In this document: piece after piece, positions 45,189 through 54,159 of the stretch
Position numbering within the stretch: the first letter of the stretch is position 1
How the letters are laid out: the number at the start of each line of letters is the position of its first letter
DNA from: Bacteroides intestinalis
Lineage (GTDB): Bacteria > Bacteroidota > Bacteroidia > Bacteroidales > Bacteroidaceae
Assembly (NCBI RefSeq): GCF_003464595.1
Contig: NZ_QRZF01000008.1
Coordinates: 124,001 to 188,000, forward strand
Length of the DNA stretch: 64,000 bases
Direction of reading: 5' to 3'
Made by a program: the position numbers and the translations under genes
The notes under the pieces: generated by a model
Databases searched by the model: none
Told to the model about the DNA's origin: nothing
Seen by the model: only the letters and a program-made list of their open reading frames with translations

Positions 45189-45863
45189 TTATTCTTTATC
45201 TTTCGGCTTCTCTTTGCTAACTTTATACTTCTCGCAATAGTATTTGCACATCAATTGCAAACCGCACTTATCACATTGCGGTGTACGTGCCTGGCAGACG
45301 TATCTTCCATGTAAGATAAGCCAGTGATGTGCAATGGGAATATCCGCTTCCGGGATATTTTTCACCAGTTCTTTTTCTACACTGAACGGCGTGGTACACG
45401 CATCCGAAACCAGGCCGAGGCGGTGGCTTACACGAAATACATGAGTATCTACTGCCATTGCGGCTTTGTTAAATACAACGGATTGGATGACGTTTGCCGT
45501 CTTGCGTCCTACACCGGGTAATTTTATAAGTTCTTCCAGTGTATCGGGCACTTCACTGTTGAAGTCTTTCACCAACATTTGTGCCATACCCACCAGGTGT
45601 TTTGCTTTGTTATTGGGATAAGATACGCTACGGATATATTCGTATATTACTTCCGGTGTACTGGCAGCAAGGACTTCCGGGGTAGGGAAGTCGCGATACA
45701 ACGGTGGAACAATCATATTCACCCGCTTGTCTGTACATTGGGCGGAGAGGATGACTGCTATCAGCAGTTGGAACGGAGTTTCATAATGCAGTTCCGTTTC
45801 GGCTACGGGACGATTCTCCCGAAACCAGGCAAGAATTTTTTCGTAACGTTCTTTTTTTCTCAT
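45189..45863 (-). CDS. nth: Endonuclease III (DNA glycosylase/AP lyase)
   Basis: The 224-residue protein shows the helix-hairpin-helix LIKLPGVGRKTANVI (catalytic Lys), the catalytic-Asp motif AVDTHVFRVSHRLG and the four-Cys iron-sulphur cluster site near the C-terminus (C-X6-C-X2-C-X5-C, from YVCQARTPQCDKCGLQLMC). It removes oxidised pyrimidines from DNA. Its start overlaps the stop of the MFS gene by four bases (ATGA), so the two are translationally coupled. Confidence 0.96.
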   Translation of the reverse strand: MRKKERYEKILAWFRENRPVAETELHYETPFQLLIAVILSAQCTDKRVNMIVPPLYRDFPTPEVLAASTPEVIYEYIRSVSYPNNKAKHLVGMAQMLVKDFNSEVPDTLEELIKLPGVGRKTANVIQSVVFNKAAMAVDTHVFRVSHRLGLVSDACTTPFSVEKELVKNIPEADIPIAHHWLILHGRYVCQARTPQCDKCGLQLMCKYYCEKYKVSKEKPKDKE

Positions 45864-47056
45864 CGCAATTTATTTTTATGGTAATGAGGAGCCACTTTTC
45901 CATTGAAGTAAAGCATAGAGACAATGGTGAGGCAAGCCCCGAACAAATAAGCTTTATCGAAGGTGCTGACCTCCGCAATATATCCTCCTGCCAACATACC
46001 GATACCGATGCCTACATCCCAGGAAGTCAGATAGGTAGAAGTGGCAGTACCACGTTGACTGTTGGGGGCGAGGTTGACGAACAGGGTGTTGTAAGCCGGA
46101 AACATGATACCGAAACCTACTCCCAGCAGCAGGGCTACGGCAAAGAAAACAACAGTACATAGCATGTTGTTCCAGCTGATAAGATATACACACGCTGAAA
46201 GCAGGAAGAAACTGAATACTACGAGATACAGTCCGGCAGAGATAACCTGTGTTATCTTACCCCTGTCCACTATCTTTCCGGAGAAGATACGCGAGATAGC
46301 CATACCTATCGCCATGAAGGTAAAAAAGAACCCCGTAGTGGCATTGATCCCGATCTGTTTGGCATACATAGCCACATAGTTCGTTGTCATTCCATAAGGA
46401 ATCGAAAGCAGTAACAGGCTGATACCCGCCGGAATACCTTTTAATAATATAAAACGGTCGAGGGAGATCGGTTCTCGCCTCACAGGAGGCTTATAGGGTG
46501 TTTTGACAAGGGAAGCACAGACGAAGCCTGCCATACATGAACCCAGTGAACAACAGAATATAGTTGTGAAACTCATTCCTGCATCATGCAGAAACAATCC
46601 GGACATCGGACCAACTGCCATTGCAATATTATTCGAAAGCCCATAGTATCCCAATCCTTCTCCGCGTCGTGAAGAAGGCATGATGTCGATGACCACCGTA
46701 TTACCGCCTACGGTCACCATTCCGAACGATACGCCCTGTATGATACGAAACAGGATGAATAACGTAAGTGAACCGGCAATGATGTATCCGGCAAACATGG
46801 TCATAAAGATAAAATAAGCCATCAGATACAGAGGTTTACGTGCAAAGCTATCCAGGAAGTAACCGGAAAAAGGACGGATGCATAAAGCTGCTACTGTATA
46901 ACAGGAAAGAATAATGCCGATTGTTGAATTTCCGGTACTAAATACTTCGGACAGGTAGAATGGAAGTACCGGTATCAGCAACCAGAAGCCGAAGTACAGC
47001 AGGAAGTTGGCTGCAAGAATAAAACAATAGCTGGGAGTGACAAGTCTATCTTTCAT
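45860..47056 (-). CDS. MFS transporter, drug/metabolite efflux type
   Basis: The 398-residue protein has 12 hydrophobic segments. The motif between helices 2 and 3 is SGYFLDSFARKPLYLMAY, and GVSFGMVTVGGNTVVIDIMPSSRRGEGLGYYG is typical of DHA-type efflux proteins. Its substrate is unknown. It overlaps nth by four bases downstream. The gap to pheS upstream holds a long inverted repeat. Confidence 0.85.
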   Translation of the reverse strand: MKDRLVTPSYCFILAANFLLYFGFWLLIPVLPFYLSEVFSTGNSTIGIILSCYTVAALCIRPFSGYFLDSFARKPLYLMAYFIFMTMFAGYIIAGSLTLFILFRIIQGVSFGMVTVGGNTVVIDIMPSSRRGEGLGYYGLSNNIAMAVGPMSGLFLHDAGMSFTTIFCCSLGSCMAGFVCASLVKTPYKPPVRREPISLDRFILLKGIPAGISLLLLSIPYGMTTNYVAMYAKQIGINATTGFFFTFMAIGMAISRIFSGKIVDRGKITQVISAGLYLVVFSFFLLSACVYLISWNNMLCTVVFFAVALLLGVGFGIMFPAYNTLFVNLAPNSQRGTATSTYLTSWDVGIGIGMLAGGYIAEVSTFDKAYLFGACLTIVSMLYFNGKVAPHYHKNKLR

Positions 47057-47085
47057 AATGGGCAGCTTGAGTAAGAGCTAAGAAA

Positions 47086-47181
47086 ATATATCCGGGCGAA
47101 TGATTATATATCGCCTACTTGTTTTGTGATATCCGGAATGGTATATCATTGTAGGAGCGGATAATCATTCGCCCGGTATAT
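47086..47181. repeat. Long palindromic element between pheS and the MFS gene
   Basis: The core CCGGGCGAATGATTAT (47092-47107) is perfectly complementary to 47161-47176. The inner part is also symmetric: CGCCTAC against GTAGGAGCG, and GATATCCGG against GGTATATC. The whole of about 96 bases can fold into one long stem. Without a U-tract it is more like a dispersed repeat than a terminator. From memory, the GGGCGAATGATTAT motif recurs in Bacteroides intergenic DNA. Confidence 0.8.
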
Positions 47182-47189
47182 GTCGGTTA

Positions 47190-48209
47190 TTAGTAAGCGG
47201 CTTCGAATTCTTTCAGGAATCTCGTGTCGTTTTCAGAGAACATACGAAGGTCCTTCACCTGGTATTTCAGGTTCGTAATACGCTCGATACCCATGCCGAG
47301 GGCATATCCGCTATATACTTTACTATCGATGCCGTTGCTTTCCAATACATTCGGATCTACCATACCGCAACCGAGGATTTCAACCCAGCCGGTATGCTTA
47401 CAGAACGGGCACCCCTTTCCACCGCAAATGTTACAGCTGATGTCCATTTCCGCACTGGGTTCCGTGAACGGGAAGTAAGAAGGGCGTAAACGGATTTTAG
47501 TGTCTTCACCAAACATCTCTTTGGCAAAGAGTAACAATACCTGTTTCAAGTCGGTGAAAGATACATCTTTGTCTACATACAAAGCCTCTACCTGATGGAA
47601 GAAACAGTGTGCACGGTAGCTGATGGCCTCATTACGATATACACGTCCCGGACAAATGATGCGGATAGGAGGTTGTGAAACTTCCATTACGCGGGTTTGC
47701 ACGGATGAGGTGTGTGTACGCAATACAATATCAGGATGAGCTTCGATGAAGAAAGTATCTTGCATATCGCGTGCAGGGTGATCTTCGGCGAAATTCAATG
47801 CGGAGAACACATGCCAGTCATCCTCTATTTCCGGGCCTTCGGCAATGCTGAATCCCAAACGGGCAAATATATCGATGATTTCGTTCTTTACGATGGTGAG
47901 CGGATGGCGTGTGCCCAATTCTACCGGATAAGCGGAACGTGTAAGGTCAATGTCATCACAGCCCGTATCCTGACTTTCGAACTGTTCTTTCAGGGCAGCA
48001 ATCTTTTCCTGTGCCTTGTTCTTCAGTTCATTCAGTCTCATGCCGACTTCTTTCTTCTGTTCGGCAGCCACGTTACGGAAATCCGCCATCAAGTCGTTGA
48101 TTGCACCTTTTTTACTAAGGAATTTGATGCGGAGTGCTTCCAGTTCCTCGGCGTTGGCAGCTTTCAGTGCTTCCACTTCTTGCAGAAGCTGGTTGATTTT
48201 ATCTATCAT
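47190..48209 (-). CDS. pheS: Phenylalanine-tRNA ligase alpha subunit
   Basis: The ATG at 48209 gives 339 residues (an upstream in-frame ATG adds a non-family tail). The N-terminal coiled coil (about 1-90) binds tRNA. Class II motifs follow: HPLTIVKNEIIDIFARLGF, FHQVEALYVDKDVSF, FPFTEPSAEMDISC and GMGIERITNLKYQVKDLR. A Cys-rich segment (CNICGGKGCPFCKHTGW) is seen before motif 3. Together with PheT it charges tRNA-Phe. A -7 box TATCTTTG lies on the minus strand at 48257-48250. Confidence 0.97.
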   Translation of the reverse strand: MIDKINQLLQEVEALKAANAEELEALRIKFLSKKGAINDLMADFRNVAAEQKKEVGMRLNELKNKAQEKIAALKEQFESQDTGCDDIDLTRSAYPVELGTRHPLTIVKNEIIDIFARLGFSIAEGPEIEDDWHVFSALNFAEDHPARDMQDTFFIEAHPDIVLRTHTSSVQTRVMEVSQPPIRIICPGRVYRNEAISYRAHCFFHQVEALYVDKDVSFTDLKQVLLLFAKEMFGEDTKIRLRPSYFPFTEPSAEMDISCNICGGKGCPFCKHTGWVEILGCGMVDPNVLESNGIDSKVYSGYALGMGIERITNLKYQVKDLRMFSENDTRFLKEFEAAY

Positions 48210-48378
48210 ATCGTCGTTATTATTTATTTCCGAAATACATAAAACGGTGCAAAGATACAACTTTATCATGATTCCGGTTGCAATCTTTTTATAAAATTAA
48301 TCGGATACAAGGAAAAAGCCTATGTGTGATATGAAAATGAATTTATTCCTGGAGGTTTTGCATACCTGATTCTTTCCA

Positions 48379-48481
48379 ATTCCTTGCCCATTCCCTACCA
48401 ACTCCGGACCTTCTCCCTGTCTTTAGACAAGGACTATGTAAGGAGTAGGTAAGGAGTAGGTAGGGAGTAGGTACGGACTTG
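48379..48481. repeat. Inverted arrays of 11-bp tandem repeats
   Basis: On the right, four 11-bp units start at 48438, 48449, 48460 and 48471 (GTAAGGAGTAG and variants). On the left, four imperfect 11-bp units start at 48379, 48390, 48401 and 48412 (ATTCCCTACCA and variants), in roughly complementary orientation. The centre is about 15 bases. The period equals one helical turn. It occupies the middle of the 332-base gap upstream of pheS. Confidence 0.75.
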
Positions 48482-48541
48482 GTGTATCCCAGGGCCTTTC
48501 CGTTTTTGTTATGTACTTCGTTATATCGGCAATGGAGAAGG

Positions 48542-48772
48542 TTAGTTGGCTTCTTCTTTGTGCTTTTTTAGTGCTTCCTGATAAAGCTCTTCCTGCAGCA
48601 CGCAGAATTCTGCCACCAGTTCAATAGAAATACATGCGTCATTTTCATCTTCTGCATTATTCATCAATTGCTCAATTTGTTTAGAGAGGGAAAGATAGCG
48701 TTGTACCTTCGGATCGTAAGGGCTCAGTGTACGCAAAATAACGTCACTTTTCCCTGATTTTGTTTGTTTCAT
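48542..48772 (-). CDS. Small conserved-looking hypothetical protein
   Basis: The ATG at 48772 gives 76 residues (an upstream in-frame ATG would add eight). The sequence is charged and helical (VQRYLSLSKQIEQLMNNAED, then LVAEFCVLQEELYQEALKKHKEE), with no signal peptide or membrane helix. I do not recognise a domain. A -7 box TACCTTTG lies at 48801-48794 on the minus strand, which supports real expression. It stands alone between the 11-bp repeat array and the TonB-like gene. Confidence 0.6.
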   Translation of the reverse strand: MKQTKSGKSDVILRTLSPYDPKVQRYLSLSKQIEQLMNNAEDENDACISIELVAEFCVLQEELYQEALKKHKEEAN

Positions 48773-49036
48773 CTTTAGAATTAATTTGTCTGGCAAAGGT
48801 AACTGTTTTTTTACTATTCTTAAGCATTCTGCCGTAAATAATCTTTTTGCTAAGCAATTTTGTCAAACAGATATTAAAAAAGCATATTTATGAATCTCTC
48901 CGATAACAACTTAACAGTTATTCAACTACCTTTAATACAGAAAATAGTGGCCACAAGTGTTTTCGTATTACTAACAACATCTGTATAATGTTGAATTTAA
49001 ACAAATAAACATTATGCGGTAACTAATTTGTAAACT

Positions 49037-49723
49037 ATGGAAACCAAAAAAACACCCAAAGCAAACCTGGAAAACAAGAGGCCAACGTGGCTGCTTGTCG
49101 GTTATGTAACTGTACTCGCCTTCATGTTCGTTGCATTCGAATGGACTCGTGACATCAGGGTTGATACGAGTGGTCGTATCGCCGAGAATGTATTTGAGCA
49201 GGACATGGAGATCCCTCTTACAAGGCAGCCTGAAGTAACTCCTCCACCCCCTCCTCAGGTAACTCCTATTAATGATGTTTTGACGATAATAGATGATGAC
49301 GCTACTGCAGAAGAAACGAATTTTGCATCTTCGGAGGAAACAGGTGAAGATGTAGTAATTAAGCACATACCGGTTACAGTGGATGAAGAAGTGGTGGTAG
49401 AAGATGAAATTTTTGTGATTGTGGAAGAAAATCCGCAATTTCCTGATGGTGGCACAGCCGGTCTTTTACAGTACTTGGGCAAGAATATCAAATATCCTAC
49501 TATTCCACAAGAGAATGGAACTCAGGGTCGTGTAACGGTGCAGTTCGTTGTCAATAAAGACGGAAGTATTGTAGATGTGAAAGTGATAAGAGGTGTCGAT
49601 CCTTATCTGGACAAAGAAGCAGTCCGTGTAATTTCTACCATGCCGAAATGGATACCTGGTAAACAACGTGGTGTGCCTGTACGCTGCAAGTTTACAGTAC
49701 CTGTGACGTTTAAACTACAGTGA
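49037..49723 (+). CDS. TonB-family energy-transducing protein
   Basis: The 228-residue protein has one N-terminal membrane helix (about 18-35, WLLVGYVTVLAFMFVAF), a proline-rich stretch (PEVTPPPPPQVTP, about 66-78), an acidic linker (about 80-135) and a C-terminal TonB domain (about 138-228) with GRVTVQFVVNKDGSIVDVKV and FTVPVTFKL. It likely couples inner-membrane proton force to outer-membrane receptors such as SusC proteins. No exbB or exbD gene is adjacent. A strong terminator follows. Confidence 0.9.
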   Translation: METKKTPKANLENKRPTWLLVGYVTVLAFMFVAFEWTRDIRVDTSGRIAENVFEQDMEIPLTRQPEVTPPPPPQVTPINDVLTIIDDDATAEETNFASSEETGEDVVIKHIPVTVDEEVVVEDEIFVIVEENPQFPDGGTAGLLQYLGKNIKYPTIPQENGTQGRVTVQFVVNKDGSIVDVKVIRGVDPYLDKEAVRVISTMPKWIPGKQRGVPVRCKFTVPVTFKLQ

Positions 49724-49755
49724 TAAGCGTTTAGTTTTTACCATATTTTTAAATT

Positions 49756-49815
49756 AAAAGAGAGAAATGATTTATTCGGGTAATGGCCTTTGAATAAATC
49801 ATTTCTCTTTTTATC
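49756..49815 (+). terminator. Terminator of the TonB-family gene
   Basis: AGAGAAATGATTTATTC (49761-49777) is perfectly complementary to 49792-49808, a 17-bp stem with a 14-base loop, followed by TTTTTAT. A-rich bases on the left side allow action in both directions. Confidence 0.88.
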
Positions 49816-49958
49816 CTTTTCGCTTGTCGATTATAAAATAAATAGGTTGGTATTGTTGACTATTGATCCTTTTGTGAGAATAAAATTTTTCATAGAATTA
49901 AGTAAATAAGATAAAGTAAAATGTTATTTTTGCATCGTATACCAGTAATTTAATTGCT

Positions 49959-51218
49959 ATGAAAACCCGTTTGATATTATTCCTGTTTATTCTCTTTTTC
50001 CAATCTCTGTCGGTATGCAGCCAGTCTCATTTTGATTTCTCAACGCTTTTTCAATCCAGGTCTTTCGTAAATAAAAGTTTGGATATTGATCATTTTGATT
50101 TTTTCTTCCAGGATTCTATCGGAAGAGTTTGGGGGAGTTCAAATGGACTTATGATGTTTGATGGTGAATCATTCGTTAGAAAAACGCCAGGTATCGGAGC
50201 ATATAGCGTTTATTGCAGTTTATCGCCAACTGAATATTTGATTGGAAGCCGACAAGGCTTATATTTGTTTAATCTGCAAACATTGGAACTGACTTCCATT
50301 GAAGGTTTTGTGCATGATGAGGTGACCGGATTGCATAAAATCAATTCACGGGAGGTGTTGGTGTTCTGTGTAAACAGGATAGTCCGGTTGAATATGGACG
50401 AGAAGAAATCAGATGTTTTGTACTCCTGGAGCGGTTATCGCATGATACAACATTTACTTTTACCTGATGGGACTTTCATTTTATTGACCGATACAAGAGG
50501 ACTCTTTTCATTTGAACTTTCACATGCCAGACGGGAACCTATTCTTTTGAATAATTTTTCAGTAAAAGACGATATGTTGCTCTGCATGCTTTATGATAAC
50601 GGTATTCTTTGGCTGGGAAGTGACAGGGGATTATTGAAATGTAATTTGCAGACACATCAATCCATACGAATACCGGAGTTGGAGGGAATATCAGTAAAAG
50701 TACTGATGAAAGAGAAGGACGGTTCATTATGGGTGGGAACGAATAGCGGTTTGTACACCTTTAATATCGGGACGCAAAAATGGATGCACTATTTCCACAA
50801 TACACAGAGTGATGGTAGTCTGTTGAATGATTGTGTCTGGAGTCTTTTTGAAGATACGGAAGGTAATAAATGGCTGGGAGTGGACGGTGGCATTTCGTTT
50901 ATACCCAAAGAAACATGTTTTCTAAGGGTTGGCTGGAGTGATCTTATCAATACGACTGAGGGAAACTGGATCAATCGTATTCTGCATGATAGTCATGGGA
51001 ATTATTGGTTTGGAGGGACGAATGGATTGGGATATTATAATGTATCTTCCGGACAATCCATCTTTTTCAAGAAGCAGGGCGAACATCGAATTCCCAATAA
51101 TACCATAAGAACAATCTATGAAGATAGGAGTGGAATTATCTGGATTGGTACAGATGGAGGTTTTGCCTGGTTTGATGATAGAGAAAAGAAATTCGTATTC
51201 TGTAATGTAGAAGATTAA
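49959..51218 (+). CDS. Hybrid two-component regulator, N-terminal fragment of a frameshifted gene
   Basis: This reading frame codes 419 residues: a signal peptide (MKTRLILFLFILFFQSLSVCS) and the first half of a periplasmic two-component propeller, with repeats such as LWVGTNSGLYTFN and IWIGTDGGFAWFD. It ends at a TAA (51216-51218) in the middle of a propeller blade. The next frame continues the same blade without loss (see the following entry). A -7 box TATTTTTG at 49925-49932 lies upstream. As read, the fragment has no membrane anchor or kinase and would not signal. It stands where the regulator of the downstream SusC/D-GH43-GH51 locus is expected. Confidence 0.8.
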   Translation: MKTRLILFLFILFFQSLSVCSQSHFDFSTLFQSRSFVNKSLDIDHFDFFFQDSIGRVWGSSNGLMMFDGESFVRKTPGIGAYSVYCSLSPTEYLIGSRQGLYLFNLQTLELTSIEGFVHDEVTGLHKINSREVLVFCVNRIVRLNMDEKKSDVLYSWSGYRMIQHLLLPDGTFILLTDTRGLFSFELSHARREPILLNNFSVKDDMLLCMLYDNGILWLGSDRGLLKCNLQTHQSIRIPELEGISVKVLMKEKDGSLWVGTNSGLYTFNIGTQKWMHYFHNTQSDGSLLNDCVWSLFEDTEGNKWLGVDGGISFIPKETCFLRVGWSDLINTTEGNWINRILHDSHGNYWFGGTNGLGYYNVSSGQSIFFKKQGEHRIPNNTIRTIYEDRSGIIWIGTDGGFAWFDDREKKFVFCNVED

Positions 51219-51264
51219 GAATAGCGGGAAAAATGCTATCTGGACCTATGGTATCAGTGAAGAC

Positions 51265-53916
51265 TTGGGAGGAAATATCTGGTTGGCAACCTGTTCTGGA
51301 GGTATATTTGGTGTGAAAAGAGAAGATTTGTTTACGCATTCCAATAAATTGATTCCTGCTGCCTGTAACTATTGTGTGATGAACGAAACATTCAAGTTGG
51401 AATACGATGGATGCCTGGGTATGTTTTGTGATGTAAATGGAAATATCTGGGTAAATGCAGAAAGGCGGTTGTATAAAATAGATAACCGGGAAAATAAAGC
51501 TTTTCATTTTCCGGAGCAATTGACTTCCATTCCTTGTAAGGGCATTAAAGCTATTTTTTGTGATGAAAATGGTGAAATATGGGGTGCGCATAGGGATGCT
51601 CTTTTTAAAGTGAATCCACAGGATAATCTGTTGGAAGAAATAGATGTGAGCAGTTATACGGAAGAGTATGGAGAAATTAACAATATGACTTCATGTGGAG
51701 ATTATATCTGGTTTCTGACAAGTCGTAGTGTAGGGGTCATCCATAAACAAACACATGTGGTTGAACACATTGTGGATTTAGCGGCTGCACAGTATAAAAA
51801 TTGCTATTATGACCGGCAGAATCACTTGATATGGTTGGGAGGAATAGATCATTGTCTGGTGCTTTATCCGGATGAGTGTCTGAAGAATGAACGTAGTATT
51901 GAGCCGGCTGCTATCATTTCAGAAATATACGTCAATGGAGAAGCCATTTCTCCCCGACGGGAAGTGAATGGGCGTTTCTTGCTGGATAAAGACATCTCCT
52001 ATTGCAAGCAATTGAATTTGTATCCGGAAGAGAATAGTGTGGCTTTTCGCTTCTCTATCGGGAAATTACTACGGGAGAATGAACGTCAGTCCGGATATTT
52101 TTATAGGATAAAGGAACTCGATGAATCATGGAAGGCATTGAATCCATATCATTCGTTGGTTGAATATTCGTATTTGGGATATGGCACTTATCATTTGGAG
52201 ATAGGCAAACAAGTTGCCCAATCTCATCATATCGAGAGCATCAGGACGTTGGATATCATAGTGCAGGCACCTTGGTATTATACAGTTTGGTTTCGTCTGC
52301 TTGTTGTTGCTGTAATCATAGTATTATTCATTGCAGGTATTAACTACTATAGGGTGAAAACAAAGCTTCATATTACAGAAATGGACAAACAGAAGACATT
52401 GGCATTATCGCAAATGAAAATGGAATTCCTTACTAATATGTCGCATGAACTGAAAACGCCTCTTAGTCTGATATTGGGTCCTATTAATAAACTTCTGAGC
52501 ACTACCAGGAATAGCCAGTCGAAAGCATTGCTGCAAACTATACAGGAAAACACGATGAAACTGAATTCTATGGTGGTTCAGATTGTTAATTTTAAAGAGG
52601 ATTTTTCAGATTCTTCTCCTTCGATATTATCCTATTTGGAAGCTGTTGAGTTTGTGCAGAGTGTTGCGTCCACTTATCGGGAAGCATGTGATACTAAAGG
52701 AATTTCCCTTGAATTTGAATCTCATGCTGCATCCATTTATATAGAGGCTGATCCTTTGAAGCTGGAATCTATTCTGAATAATCTGTTGTCGAATGCTTAT
52801 AAATTCACAGAGGCAGGAGGGAGAATATGCATAACAATGGAAATACAGCAATCGGATTCTCAAAAAATGTTGTTGAAGTTAAGTGTTTCTGATACAGGTT
52901 TGGGAATTTCTCAAGAAGATTTGCCTTATATTTTTGATCGTTTTTATCAATCCAGGCAAAGCCGGGAAGTTAATAAAGATGGTTCGGGTATCGGACTTTC
53001 AATGGTAAAGAAATATGTGACACAACATTATGGTGAGGTTCAAGTAGAATCGGAAATCGGTAAGGGGACTACTTTTACTCTGTTATTGCCTGCTCTCGGA
53101 ACGGAAGATGTGAAGAGGCTTTCTTTTGCTACCAATCTGACAGACGAACGAGGCTTGCGGGTATTGATTGTGGAAGATAATATAGAAATCGCCCGGTTTA
53201 TAGCGGATAATCTGAAAGGCATGCAGTGTACAGTTGTTCACAATGGAAATTCCGGTCTGGAAACTGCAATGCAACTATTGCCCGATATTATTGTGGCGGA
53301 TATTATGATGCCTGTTATGGATGGCATCGAAATGAGTCGATTGCTGAAGCGTAATTTGACAACTGCTACTATTCCTATTATACTGCTTACTGCAAAAGAC
53401 AATAAGCAGACTGAACTGGACGCTTATAAACTGGGGGTAGATGCTTTTCTGGCAAAACCGTTTGAGATAGAACACTTGATAGCAAGAATCAACCAGATAG
53501 TCGCCAATAAAGATCTGCTGGTGAGGAAAGCTTATCAATCGCAAAAGGAAGATTCATCGCAGGAAGAAATGAAAATGACAGAGACTCCGGATGAGAAATT
53601 CTTGGCAAGTGTTACAAAACTTATAGAGGAACATATGGAAGATCCGGCATTGAATGTTCAGAAGTTGGCTGAACTTTCAGGATTGAATGAAAAGCAGATT
53701 TATCGGAAATTGAAATTACTGACGGGGAATACTGCGGTTGATTATATAAAATCCATCCGGTTGAAGAAAGCTGCAATGCTGCTTAGCCAGAAGAAGTTTA
53801 CAGTAAATGAAGTCATGTACATGGTAGGTTTTTCATCTGCATCTTATTTTGCGAAGTGTTTTTCGGAGAGATACGGTAAGACACCGAAAGCATATATGGA
53901 AGAAATAGTCAGATAA
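51265..53916 (+). CDS. Hybrid two-component regulator, C-terminal fragment of the frameshifted gene
   Basis: This frame is open from about 51211; the first usable start is a TTG at 51265 (883 residues). It holds the rest of the propeller (GNIWLATCSGGIFGVK), the Y_Y_Y domain, a membrane helix (LLVVAVIIVLFIAGINYYRV) and the kinase domain (NMSHELKTPLSLILGP, GSGIGLSMVKK). The receiver (VADIMMPVMDG) and C-terminal AraC helix-turn-helix follow (KQIYRKLKLLTGNTAVDYIKS). All catalytic motifs are intact. Together with the preceding fragment it makes one HTCS of about 1320 residues, joined by removal of one base near 51214-51216. It has no signal peptide of its own. Confidence 0.8.
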   Translation: MGGNIWLATCSGGIFGVKREDLFTHSNKLIPAACNYCVMNETFKLEYDGCLGMFCDVNGNIWVNAERRLYKIDNRENKAFHFPEQLTSIPCKGIKAIFCDENGEIWGAHRDALFKVNPQDNLLEEIDVSSYTEEYGEINNMTSCGDYIWFLTSRSVGVIHKQTHVVEHIVDLAAAQYKNCYYDRQNHLIWLGGIDHCLVLYPDECLKNERSIEPAAIISEIYVNGEAISPRREVNGRFLLDKDISYCKQLNLYPEENSVAFRFSIGKLLRENERQSGYFYRIKELDESWKALNPYHSLVEYSYLGYGTYHLEIGKQVAQSHHIESIRTLDIIVQAPWYYTVWFRLLVVAVIIVLFIAGINYYRVKTKLHITEMDKQKTLALSQMKMEFLTNMSHELKTPLSLILGPINKLLSTTRNSQSKALLQTIQENTMKLNSMVVQIVNFKEDFSDSSPSILSYLEAVEFVQSVASTYREACDTKGISLEFESHAASIYIEADPLKLESILNNLLSNAYKFTEAGGRICITMEIQQSDSQKMLLKLSVSDTGLGISQEDLPYIFDRFYQSRQSREVNKDGSGIGLSMVKKYVTQHYGEVQVESEIGKGTTFTLLLPALGTEDVKRLSFATNLTDERGLRVLIVEDNIEIARFIADNLKGMQCTVVHNGNSGLETAMQLLPDIIVADIMMPVMDGIEMSRLLKRNLTTATIPIILLTAKDNKQTELDAYKLGVDAFLAKPFEIEHLIARINQIVANKDLLVRKAYQSQKEDSSQEEMKMTETPDEKFLASVTKLIEEHMEDPALNVQKLAELSGLNEKQIYRKLKLLTGNTAVDYIKSIRLKKAAMLLSQKKFTVNEVMYMVGFSSASYFAKCFSERYGKTPKAYMEEIVR

Positions 53917-54055
53917 TAACACCTGTTTTTTTAATTATGCTTTGCCGGACTACAATAAAATGTGGCCCGGCTTCTTTTTGTTATGTATTGATTGTCAGCA
54001 TGATGCATCCCTATTGTCCATTTTGTGTCCTTAAAGTTTCATTATCTTCTCATCG

Positions 54056-54122
54056 TGTCCGATAATTAGTGGTGTTTTGTCTGATATCGTTTTAGGATGT
54101 TTTAGGTGGGCCCTTACATTTG
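54056..54122 (+). promoter_or_regulatory. Promoter and putative HTCS operator of the arabinose-polysaccharide locus
   Basis: The -7 box TACATTTG (54115-54122) has TTTA 20 bases upstream (54091-54094) as a weak -33. TGTCCGATA at 54056 and TGTCTGATAT at 54079 form a direct repeat with 23-base spacing, 59 and 36 bases before the box. A second TGTCC pair lies further upstream (54015, 54026). The same half-site occurs before the galactan-type cassette at 14256/14277. Confidence 0.55.
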
Positions 54123-54159
54123 CAGCATCAAGTTTTATTAATTAAAAATCTATCATGAA

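Noticed and set aside
51210..51219. Programmed +1 frameshift as in prfB
   Set aside because: GAT-TAA is not a known slippery site, and no Shine-Dalgarno-like stimulator is evident; kept only as an alternative to mutation or assembly error.
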